From positions 1,240,001 through 1,304,000 of the forward strand of contig NZ_JAERSF010000002.1 of the NCBI RefSeq assembly GCF_016735615.1: a stretch of DNA of 64,000 nucleotides. The letters run 5' to 3'. Shown here one piece after another: positions 36,626 through 44,280 of this stretch; the first letter of the stretch is position 1; the number at the start of each line of letters is the position of its first letter. A program made the position numbers and the translations under genes. Under the pieces are notes generated by a model. The model was not told where the DNA came from. It was given only the letters and a program-made list of their open reading frames with translations, and ran no database searches. Source of the DNA: Flavobacterium tagetis. GTDB lineage: Bacteria; Bacteroidota; Bacteroidia; Flavobacteriales; Flavobacteriaceae.

Positions 36626-36859
36626 TTAATTGCAGCCGCATCCGCCGCCGCTTTTTCCTGAATTTGCCCCGGAAGCTCCCTCTCGGTAGGATTGAAAACT
36701 AAGTTCTGTCTTCTCGATTTTTCTGTTGGAAAGCACCATTTCAGAATCGTTTATTTTTCCCTTCTGGTATTCCTTTACCGGGGAGCAGGAGCATAGCAGA
36801 ATGCCTGTTAGAGCAATGCTGCAGAGCAGTTTCAGGCTTTTTTGTTTTGGCTTTCTCAT
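36626..36859 (-). CDS. DUF4266 lipoprotein with C-terminal Cys-Gly tail
   Basis: 77 residues. A lipoprotein signal with lipobox LLCSC leads to the DUF4266 core (SPVKEYQKGKINDSEMVLS, then FQSYREGASGA) and a tail GKSGGGCGCN. The paired cysteines at the very end could bind metal or form a redox disulfide, which fits the thioredoxin-like partner encoded upstream. Its ATG overlaps the ApbE stop by four bases (ATGA) and DUF3570 starts 21 bases after it. Confidence 0.9.
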   Translation of the reverse strand: MRKPKQKSLKLLCSIALTGILLCSCSPVKEYQKGKINDSEMVLSNRKIEKTELSFQSYREGASGANSGKSGGGCGCN

Positions 36860-37806
36860 TTCAGGTTAATGTTTTTTGAAGTGTAAATTTTGTTGCCTTC
36901 GTCTATGATGATACAATATAGATCCGGTATCTGATCTATTAAAAACAGTCCTGCTTTAATGCCCATAACGGCTATAGGCGTGGCCATGGCATCTGCAAAT
37001 TCCGCGTTCGGAGCTATGATGGTCACGCTTTTTATCCCGGTTATCGGCAGTCCTGTTTTTGGGTCAATGGTATGGGAGTATTTTTTGCCGTCGATTGTTA
37101 TATATTTTTCATAATTGCCCGAGGTGGCCACAGCCCTGTCGGATATTTCCATATAAGAGAATGCAGCGTTTGGCCATTCGGGATCGGCCACGCCGATGGT
37201 CCATTTTTGCCCGTTTGGCTGCAGTCCCCAGGCGCAGAGGTCACCGCTGGCATTGATAATGCCGCTCTGTACATTGTGTCTTAAAAGCACCTGTTTGGCC
37301 ATTTCTGCAGCATAGCCTTTTCCAATGCCTCCAAAACCGATCCGCATGCCTTTCTCCCTTAGATATACCGCGGTATTTTCCCTGTCCAGGATAATATTGC
37401 GGTAATTGATAAGATGCACCATTTTAAGTGCTGTACGGGCATCGGGGAGCTTAGCCATGGATTTGTCAAAATTCCAAAGGCTTTTGTCAATGCTCCCGTA
37501 AGAGATATCAAAAGCGCCCTGGGTAATTGCCGAAATCCCGATGCTTCTTTCAATTAAATTAAAAACTTCCAGATCTACACTCACGGGCCTGATTCCGGCA
37601 TTGTCATTGATCAGATTGGTCTGGCTGTCCTCTTTATAGGTAGTCAGAAGTTTTTCGATCCGCCGTATTTCGTCAACGGCCAGATTGATGTACCCATTAC
37701 CCGTCCTTTGATTCTCAGCCACAACGGTAATGGTAAAGCTGTTTCCCATCAGTTTTAGGGACTGGGAATACTTCTGTGTTTTTGGAATGTTATTTTCGGC
37801 TCTCAC
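36856..37806 (-). CDS. apbE: FAD:protein FMN transferase (ApbE)
   Basis: 316 residues. ApbE transfers FMN from FAD to threonine or serine residues of exported redox proteins. Visible signatures are MGNSFTITVVAE, GFGGIGKGYAAEMAK, VATSGNYEKY and YSHTIDPKTGLPI. A signal peptide or lipobox is not evident at this start (MRAENNIPKTQ), unlike many ApbE proteins, so either the enzyme is cytoplasmic or the annotated start is off. It overlaps the thioredoxin gene by 17 bases. The likely flavinylation target is not obvious among the neighbours. Confidence 0.94.
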   Translation of the reverse strand: MRAENNIPKTQKYSQSLKLMGNSFTITVVAENQRTGNGYINLAVDEIRRIEKLLTTYKEDSQTNLINDNAGIRPVSVDLEVFNLIERSIGISAITQGAFDISYGSIDKSLWNFDKSMAKLPDARTALKMVHLINYRNIILDRENTAVYLREKGMRIGFGGIGKGYAAEMAKQVLLRHNVQSGIINASGDLCAWGLQPNGQKWTIGVADPEWPNAAFSYMEISDRAVATSGNYEKYITIDGKKYSHTIDPKTGLPITGIKSVTIIAPNAEFADAMATPIAVMGIKAGLFLIDQIPDLYCIIIDEGNKIYTSKNINLK

Positions 37807-38224
37807 AGATCGCTTTTATTTCGGCAGTCCACTCATCGGGTGTTTTTTCGGGTTTTCCATGCCAGGTTTTGATTACCCTGCCCTCAGCATCCAGAAGCAG
37901 CGTTAAGGGAAAGCTGCCTTCCTTGTTGTAGATTTCCGCTAAATCTTCATTTCGTTTAATCTGTTGTGCAGATCCCATATTTTTCTTTTTTCTGGGAAAA
38001 TCAGCATTGACCAGTACTAAATTTTCATTTGCCATAGCTGTAAAGCCGGGACTTTCAAAATAGTCCCTGCGTGTTGCAATGCAGGGGCCGCACCAGTCCG
38101 AGCCCGAGAAGTTCAACAGGATTAATTCATGTTTTTCTTTTGCAGTTTTTTTTGCATTAGCAAAGTCAGGTTCCCAATTTATGGGCAGAACCGTCACCAG
38201 CAGCAGTAATGTAATGAGCTTCAT
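37790..38224 (-). CDS. exported thioredoxin-family protein
   Basis: 144 residues. A hydrophobic start (MKLITLLLLVTVLPIN) suggests export or anchoring. The thioredoxin fold has the active site CGPC at residues 45-48 in SGSDWCGPC and the cis-proline segment GSFPLTLLLD. It resembles the DUF255/thioredoxin-like group. First gene of the ApbE operon, so a redox role on the operon's products (for example the DUF4266 cysteines) is inferred. A long T-run (A-run in the mRNA) lies just before the start. Confidence 0.9.
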   Translation of the reverse strand: MKLITLLLLVTVLPINWEPDFANAKKTAKEKHELILLNFSGSDWCGPCIATRRDYFESPGFTAMANENLVLVNADFPRKKKNMGSAQQIKRNEDLAEIYNKEGSFPLTLLLDAEGRVIKTWHGKPEKTPDEWTAEIKAICESRK

Positions 38225-38327
38225 TTGCAGTTTTTTTTTTTTTTGGATATATACGAAATAACGAATTGAGCGGTTTCTTATTTTTTCTAATTGCTTAAGA
38301 TTGGCTTAAATCTTAAATGAAAAAAAA

Positions 38328-40550
38328 TTATGAAGTCTGCACCCCGAATATATAGCCGACCAGCGCCGATGCGGCCATCGCAAAAGTTCCCCAGATGCAG
38401 ATGCGGAGCACTGCAGTGAAGATTTTTGACCCTCCGGCCCTTGCGGCCAAAAAGCCGGAAAATGCCAGAAACAGGATAGAGCAGCCATACTGGTAGAAGA
38501 CCATCTGATTTATAGGGGCAAAAATGGCGACAAGAAGAGGAAATAATCCGCCGATGGTAAAGGAAACTGCTGATGCAAAAGCAGCCATAAATGGATTGGC
38601 CTGGGTAATTTCATTGATCCCGAGTTCATCCCTTGCATGGGCTTCAAGGGCATTATGAGCCGTCAGCTGCACAGCGACCGCTCTGGCAAGTTCTTCACTG
38701 AGCCCCCTTTGGGTGTAGATCGCCGCAAGTTCTTCAAGCTCTTCTTCAGGGGCGGTCTGAAGTGCTGTTTTTTCTCTTTTCAGGTCTGCCTGCTCAATAT
38801 CTGCCTGCGAGCTGACAGATACATATTCACCCGCCGCCATAGAAAGCGCGCCTGCAGCGAATCCAGATCCTGACTGAAACAGGCGGGAAGCATTCCTTTG
38901 CTGAAAAGTGCCGCCCAACAGAATATCAAGCTTGCCTTTTCCGAATTCTTTTTTCCAGTTTAGCTGAGGCTCAATAATCCATGAGCTGCGCTTGCTATTA
39001 TTGAGGTATAAAGTGGAATTCGCGCTGGTTATTCCAAAAGAAGGATTATAAATTGTGGAAGGGTTTGTACGGCTTTCCACATGTTGTAGATCTGTATAGC
39101 CAAAGTTGCTTTTTAAGGTTAGATTTGAAACTATTTCATAAGATAAAACAGTGTTGGCTACAAGATCTTTCGTTGTGGATTTATTTTCTGCCTGCTGATT
39201 GGCCAGCGGATTGTTCCATGTTCCGTTTTCCCAATTAAGGTTTCCTGAAGCATCATATAAAGTGGGGGCATTAGGCGCAAGGGTTGTAGATGTCGCGGTT
39301 AGATCAAAAGCCGGCTGATTATTATTCTGCACCGTGTATCCCGCAGAAAACACCAAACGAAACTTGTCATCTGCAGACTGATGGTTCAAATTCACATGCG
39401 AATTTCCTTTTTTATATAAAAAATCTCCAGGAAACACAGTTGATTGCGAATAATAGCTTCCGCTAACTAGAAACTGCGTGTACTGAGAGCCCCCACTAAC
39501 ATTTCCACGCAGTTCTGTTATGACGGATGTCCCGCCTATAAGCTCCTTTTGCCAGTCAGTATAACGGTTTTGGTCCCATGTGCCGTTAATATCGTAATCT
39601 GCAGCAGGATAACTGTCAATACCGTCATTGCGAAAAGCCTGACGTCTCATGTCCAGATATTGCTGCGTGTTCATTAATTTCATAAATCGTGTAACTGATC
39701 CGGCACCGGTGGAAGCGCTAAAATCAAATTTAGTTTTCCCCTCTTTCCCTTTCTTGGTTGTTATAAGCACTACGCCATTAGCTCCTCTGGAGCCATAGAT
39801 TGCAGTTGCATCGGCATCCTTAAGCACTTCAATACTTTCAATTGTATTAGGGTCTATGCTGTTTAAAGGGCTTGTTACCGTGGGAAATACAGTTGAGGTT
39901 TGTGCATATCCGATAGCTTCGGAAGCATATGGGACTCCATCGATAATATACAAGGGTGCATTCGCATCAGTGCGGATGCTGTTGCGTCCACGGATCTGGA
40001 TTTCAAAACCTCCGCCGGGCGTTCCCGTTGTTTGGGTAACATTGACCCCTGCCATACGTCCCTGCATTGTTGCCAGTACATTCGTGACAGGCTGCGTGTC
40101 GATATCTTTTGAAGTTATTCGTGCAATGCTTCCTGTACGTTCGCTTTCCTTTACTGAATAGTATCCGGCATTCACACGCACTTCCTGAAGAGTTGTGGTA
40201 TCGTACTGTAGGGTAATTTTTATTTTAGAACGTCCTGCAATTGGAATTATAGCGCTCTTGAAACCGATAAAGGAAACTACCAGCGTATCGCGAGCAGATG
40301 CATCAATAATGTATTGACCGTTGTAGTCTGTGATTGTTGCAGTTTTTGATCTGCCTTTTAAGGAAATGGTTACACCGGGCAGTGGAGAACTGCCATCTGA
40401 GACAATGCCTTGAACCTGATGTTGTTGAAAATTGGGGTTGAAATGCCTTTTGGTATTTCCAGCAATTGAGGAGGAGAAAGACAACAGAAAGCCTGTAAAA
40501 AATAGGCAATAAAGAGCTTTCCCATCCTTGTAAAATGAAAAATAATTCAT
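38328..40550 (-). CDS. chimera: SusC-type receptor fused to VIT/CCC1 transporter
   Basis: One open frame of 740 residues joins two unrelated proteins. Residues 1 to about 563 are a SusC/RagA receptor: signal segment, carboxypeptidase-like domain (VQGIVSDGSSPLPGVTISLKG), plug (IRGRNSIRTDANAPLYIIDG, IESIEVLKDADATAIYGSRG) and the first part of the barrel, which stops at RLFQSGSGFA. From about 564 the sequence is the C-terminal part of a VIT/CCC1 family iron/manganese transporter (ALSMAAGEYVSVSSQADIE, then LEAHARDELGI and four membrane helices), without its first helix. A normal SusC is about 1000 aa and is followed by susD, which is absent. The receptor part is AT-richer than the transporter part. 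A deletion that fused two genes in frame is the simplest origin; a working protein is unlikely. Confidence 0.88.
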   Translation of the reverse strand: MNYFSFYKDGKALYCLFFTGFLLSFSSSIAGNTKRHFNPNFQQHQVQGIVSDGSSPLPGVTISLKGRSKTATITDYNGQYIIDASARDTLVVSFIGFKSAIIPIAGRSKIKITLQYDTTTLQEVRVNAGYYSVKESERTGSIARITSKDIDTQPVTNVLATMQGRMAGVNVTQTTGTPGGGFEIQIRGRNSIRTDANAPLYIIDGVPYASEAIGYAQTSTVFPTVTSPLNSIDPNTIESIEVLKDADATAIYGSRGANGVVLITTKKGKEGKTKFDFSASTGAGSVTRFMKLMNTQQYLDMRRQAFRNDGIDSYPAADYDINGTWDQNRYTDWQKELIGGTSVITELRGNVSGGSQYTQFLVSGSYYSQSTVFPGDFLYKKGNSHVNLNHQSADDKFRLVFSAGYTVQNNNQPAFDLTATSTTLAPNAPTLYDASGNLNWENGTWNNPLANQQAENKSTTKDLVANTVLSYEIVSNLTLKSNFGYTDLQHVESRTNPSTIYNPSFGITSANSTLYLNNSKRSSWIIEPQLNWKKEFGKGKLDILLGGTFQQRNASRLFQSGSGFAAGALSMAAGEYVSVSSQADIEQADLKREKTALQTAPEEELEELAAIYTQRGLSEELARAVAVQLTAHNALEAHARDELGINEITQANPFMAAFASAVSFTIGGLFPLLVAIFAPINQMVFYQYGCSILFLAFSGFLAARAGGSKIFTAVLRICIWGTFAMAASALVGYIFGVQTS

Positions 40551-40592
40551 AATATTGGAATTGGTTAATTAAATGGATCTTTGATTAGCTAA

Positions 40593-40637
40593 GGTCCTCT
40601 AAGTAAGTTTGGTCGCTGAACTAGAGGGCCATTTTTA
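40593..40637. terminator. hairpin in the leader of the chimera
   Basis: GGTCCTCTA (40593-40601) pairs with TAGAGGGCC (40622-40630), one G-T wobble, followed by ATTTTT on the plus strand. It may be a terminator of something lost or an attenuator for the leftward gene. Confidence 0.35.
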
Positions 40638-40793
40638 TGCACTGAGAAAACTCTTAGAAAGGCATAAATGATTTTTTTAATACACAGGCAATATATTTTA
40701 AGAGTTTAACATGATACGAAACCTTTAAAATACAAGAAGAAATTGCTAAGAATTATATGAGTTTTTTGCATATAAAAAGGCGCGGAACTCATC

Positions 40794-40910
40794 TTAAACG
40801 CTTTCAAGGTACTGGTATACCCTACGCACGAATAAGTGAGCCCACGCCATAAGACGTGAGCATCTTACTTATCATCTCGAGCGTTTAAAAATTACCAGTT
40901 TTTGAAAACG
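40794..40910 (+). ncRNA. structured non-coding segment, pseudoknot-like
   Basis: Three helices can be drawn. TTAAACGCT (40794-40802) pairs with AGCGTTTAA (40880-40888). ACTGGTA (40811-40817) pairs with TACCAGT (40893-40899), extended by TTTCAA (40802-40807) with TTGAAA (40902-40907); this crosses the first helix. ATAAGTGAG (40832-40840) pairs with CTTACTTAT (40864-40872) and encloses a small CACG/CGTG stem. Nothing here codes for protein. It lies at the left edge of the restriction island. It could be a regulatory RNA or a recombination/transposition end folded as DNA; the strand is not known. Confidence 0.5.
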
Positions 40911-40981
40911 AGATTCAAAGCGAATGCTTCAAATATTTTTATGTGAAGAGTCGCAAATATAATTTATTATGAACAAATATA

Positions 40982-41017
40982 ACAAAATATTTTGTAATTC
41001 GGATTTTAATCCGAATT
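40982..41017. promoter_or_regulatory. two palindromes, candidate operator of the HTH regulator
   Basis: ACAAAATATTTTGT (40982-40995) is a perfect 14-base palindrome and AATTCGGATT-TT-AATCCGAATT (40996-41017) a perfect 10-bp inverted repeat directly after it. They end 31 bases before the HTH gene. TACTTTG at 41037-41043 is a near -7 box between them and the ATG. The layout is that of an autoregulated controller gene. Confidence 0.55.
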
Positions 41018-41048
41018 ATTTTGTCCTCTTCGAATTTACTTTGTTACT

Positions 41049-41270
41049 ATGAAGAGTACAAACCGTATTATTGTCGACTTTATAAAGAACGAATGGGTTA
41101 GCAAAGCTAAATCCCAGAGTTCTTTTGCTGTTGAACATAATCTTGATGAAAAAACGGTTAGGAGTATAAAAAATGATTCTAATTATAACATCAGTTTCAT
41201 AACGATTAAAAAAATTTGTGAGGCAAGAAACCTAAAACTTTCGGATTTTTTTAAATTAATGGATTTGTAA
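41049..41270 (+). CDS. small XRE/HTH regulator, R-M controller candidate
   Basis: 73 residues forming one helix-turn-helix domain (SQSSFAVEHNLDEKTVRSIK and ITIKKICEARNLKLSDFFKL), the fold of controller (C) proteins that time restriction-modification genes. It precedes hsdM by about 430 bases in the same direction and has its own terminator. The ATG is only five bases after a -7-like box, so the message may be leaderless. Control of the R-M system is inferred from position and size. Confidence 0.8.
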   Translation: MKSTNRIIVDFIKNEWVSKAKSQSSFAVEHNLDEKTVRSIKNDSNYNISFITIKKICEARNLKLSDFFKLMDL

Positions 41271-41278
41271 AATATATA

Positions 41279-41301
41279 AGATGCTTGTGGCATCTTTTTT
41301 T
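41279..41301 (+). terminator. terminator after the HTH gene
   Basis: AGATGC, loop TTGTG, GCATCT followed by TTTTTTT. It begins nine bases after the stop and separates the regulator from hsdMSR. Confidence 0.85.
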
Positions 41302-41700
41302 ATTTAATGCATTAAAATTAATTTATGCAATTCCAAAATTTCATACTATACTGATTTTTTTTAAAATCTTAAAATTACAGGTTTCAAAATTATGGTTATG
41401 GAGTGGTATAGATATTTGGAGCAATTGTAATATGGATTGTTGGGTTTGGATGCAAGGGAAAGTTTTATTATAGGTGAGAACGAGATGAGTTAATGGGAGT
41501 TGAGATACAAGAAGGTTAAAAATTGAATTATGCTTTTGTTGTTTATCATTTCTAAGTAATACTTATTTAATTATACTAAATTGTTTATGGCCTTCCTCTC
41601 CTTTATTTTGTTTGCTTTTTTGTATTATTGTACATTACATTGTGAATCTATTGATACAATTTTAATAGAAGCTAACAATTGTTTTAAATAAAAAAAAAAC
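41302..41700. other. leader region of hsdM
   Basis: About 400 very AT-rich bases without a supported gene. I could not fix a promoter that meets the Bacteroidota consensus. A 62-codon ORF here has no domain and no start signal. Confidence 0.5.
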
Positions 41701-44280
41701 ATGAATAAACAACAACTTGCTGCCAAAATTTGGGAATCAGCAAACCAGATGCGATCCAAGATTGAGGCAAATGAATATAAAGATTACATTTTAGGCTTTA
41801 TTTTTTATAAATACTTGTCAGACAAAGAACTACAATATTGTAAAGAGGAAGACTTTACTGAAAATGATATAAAATCACTTTCGGAAATTGATAGTGAAAC
41901 GGTTGACCATATCAAACAAAATATTGGCTACTTTATTGCTTATGACAATTTATTCTCTACTTGGATAAAGTCAGGCAAAGACTTTGACGTTTCTAATGTA
42001 AGGGAAGGACTTTCTGCTTTTAGTCGTTTGATTAGTCCAGCACATAAAAAGTTATTTGATGGGATTTTTGAAACACTAGAAACTGGATTAAGCAAACTCG
42101 GAGATAGTGCTGCCAAACAAACTAAGGCTATTAGTGATCTCTTGCATTTAATCAAAGACATTCCTATGGATGGCAATCAAGGATATGATGTATTGGGCTT
42201 TATCTACGAATATCTTATTGAAAAATTTGCCGCTAATGCAGGTAAAAAAGCAGGGGAATTCTATACGCCGCACGAGGTTTCTGTTTTATTATCCGAAATT
42301 ATTTCCAATCATTTAAAGGATCGAAAAGAAATACAAATTTACGATTCTTGTAGTGGTTCAGGATCATTGCTTATCAACATTGGAGCTAGTGTTGCCAAGC
42401 ACATGCAGAATAAAAACAACATTAAATATTATGCCCAAGAATTAAAAAAGAACACCTATAACTTGACTCGTATGAATTTGATCATGCGAGATATCAATGT
42501 CAATAATATTGTTACTCGGAATGGGGATACACTAGAAGACGACTGGCCATATTTTGATGAAAACGATGCAATCCACTCCTACAGTGCGCTATATGTAGAT
42601 GCTGTGGTATCCAATCCGCCGTATTCGCAAAAATGGGATCCTACCTACAAGGATTCCGACGCTCGTTATGCACGCTTTGGATTAGCACCAAAATCAAAAG
42701 CCGATTTCGCTTTCTTACTGCACGATTTATTTCACATAAAACCCGATGGTATTATGACCATAGTATTACCGCACGGCGTTTTGTTCCGTGGTGGTGAAGA
42801 AGGATCCATTCGAAAAAAATTGATTGAAGCCAATCATATTGATGCTATTATTGGCTTGCCACCAAGTATTTTCTTTGGTACAGGGATTCCAACAGTAGTT
42901 ATTGTGCTAAAACAAGTACGACAAAATACTGATATTCTTATTATTGATGCCTCAAAAGGATTCATTAAAGAGGGTAAAAACAATAAGTTAAGAGCCTCAG
43001 ATATCAAACGTATTGCCGATACAGTCCGTGACAGACAAACGACACCAAAGTTTGCCAAATTAGTAGAACGTGATACCATCAGAGAAAACGAATACAACTT
43101 AAATATTCCGAGATATGTAGATTCATCAGCAAATGCCGAAAGTTGGGATATTTACGCTTCTATGTTTGGCGGTATTCCGGTAAACGAAATAGACGAACTT
43201 ACCGATTATTGGAATGCTTTCCCTAATTTAAGAGAAACCTTGTTTGCTACAACTTCTGAAGTCAATGCCAATTTAAAAGTAGCGGACATCAATAAAGTGA
43301 TTCACCAACATCCCAGCGTTACCGCTTTTAAAGAAAAATTCAATACGTCCTTCGAGAATTTTGATGCTTTCTTAAAAAAAGAACTTTTAGACAATATGCT
43401 CACGGTACATGTTCCTAGACAAGAAGAGATACTAGGAAATAATATGTTTAAAAGATTAGAGCCCATTGCGCTAATAGATCAATACGAAGCCTACCAATTA
43501 TTAGACGACCAATGGGAAGCCATAAAAGTAGATTTAGAAATCATACAAACCGAAGGTTTTGTGGCCACCAAAATAGTTGACCCAAATATGGTACTCAAAA
43601 AGAAAGACGGCAAAGAAATAGAAATACAAGAAGGTTGGAAAGGGCGCGTGATGCCGTTCCCATTGGTACAAGAAACATACTTAAAAGAAGCTTTACAAAA
43701 TGTACAGCAAAATGAAAACCGACTTGTTGAAATTACAGCCATATACGAGGAACTACTAGAGCAATTAACCGAAGATGATAAAGAAGAAGATACAGTAAAC
43801 GAAGCCAAAGACGGCTTTGTAAATGCTGAGGTTATAAAACTAGCTAAACAAATAAAAGCCGATAGCAAGAAAAACGCTCCAGTAGAAAAAGACTCTTACG
43901 AAGCTACTATATTAAAAGTAGAAACGCTAATTACCGAAGAAAAAGAGCTAAAAAAGGCACTTAAAATAGCCCAAGCGCAATTGCACTTAGAGACTAAAAC
44001 CACTATAGAAACCCTTACCGAAGCGCAAGTGTATGAATTGCTAGAACTAAAATGGATAAATCCTATAATAGCTTCTTTAAACAATTTAACTAAAACTACA
44101 GTAGAAGAACTGACTACCAAAGTACAAGCTTTGGCAGACAAATACAGCACTACCTATGCAGAGGTTGCCCAACAAATAAATGAAGCAGAAAATACTTTAG
44201 CACAATTGATTGACGAGTTAGAAGGTAATGATTTTGATATGAAAGGACTAAACGAATTTAAAACCTTGCTAAATGGATAA
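41701..44280 (+). CDS. hsdM: type I R-M methyltransferase subunit HsdM
   Basis: 859 residues. The N-terminal helical HsdM domain (about 1-150) includes YILGFIFYKYLSDKELQY. The N6-adenine methyltransferase domain has the AdoMet motif DSCSGSGSLLI near 214 and catalytic NPPY at 305-308. The protein normally acts as M2S to methylate adenine and as R2M2S to cut. After about residue 560 there is a 300-residue hydrophilic extension rich in E, K, T and A with coiled-coil character, well beyond the usual 500-600 aa. It overlaps hsdS by eight bases. Confidence 0.96.
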   Translation: MNKQQLAAKIWESANQMRSKIEANEYKDYILGFIFYKYLSDKELQYCKEEDFTENDIKSLSEIDSETVDHIKQNIGYFIAYDNLFSTWIKSGKDFDVSNVREGLSAFSRLISPAHKKLFDGIFETLETGLSKLGDSAAKQTKAISDLLHLIKDIPMDGNQGYDVLGFIYEYLIEKFAANAGKKAGEFYTPHEVSVLLSEIISNHLKDRKEIQIYDSCSGSGSLLINIGASVAKHMQNKNNIKYYAQELKKNTYNLTRMNLIMRDINVNNIVTRNGDTLEDDWPYFDENDAIHSYSALYVDAVVSNPPYSQKWDPTYKDSDARYARFGLAPKSKADFAFLLHDLFHIKPDGIMTIVLPHGVLFRGGEEGSIRKKLIEANHIDAIIGLPPSIFFGTGIPTVVIVLKQVRQNTDILIIDASKGFIKEGKNNKLRASDIKRIADTVRDRQTTPKFAKLVERDTIRENEYNLNIPRYVDSSANAESWDIYASMFGGIPVNEIDELTDYWNAFPNLRETLFATTSEVNANLKVADINKVIHQHPSVTAFKEKFNTSFENFDAFLKKELLDNMLTVHVPRQEEILGNNMFKRLEPIALIDQYEAYQLLDDQWEAIKVDLEIIQTEGFVATKIVDPNMVLKKKDGKEIEIQEGWKGRVMPFPLVQETYLKEALQNVQQNENRLVEITAIYEELLEQLTEDDKEEDTVNEAKDGFVNAEVIKLAKQIKADSKKNAPVEKDSYEATILKVETLITEEKELKKALKIAQAQLHLETKTTIETLTEAQVYELLELKWINPIIASLNNLTKTTVEELTTKVQALADKYSTTYAEVAQQINEAENTLAQLIDELEGNDFDMKGLNEFKTLLNG

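Noticed and set aside
40794..40910. Retron msr-msd
   Set aside because: The segment is structured, but there is no reverse transcriptase gene anywhere near it.
40911..40920. Left attachment site of the tRNA-Arg island (AGATTCAAAG resembles tRNA AGGATTCAAACC)
   Set aside because: Match too short and imperfect to call; no copy of the tRNA 3' end or its terminator was found to the left.
41285..41473. 62-codon ORF after the HTH gene
   Set aside because: It starts inside the terminator hairpin and has no domain.
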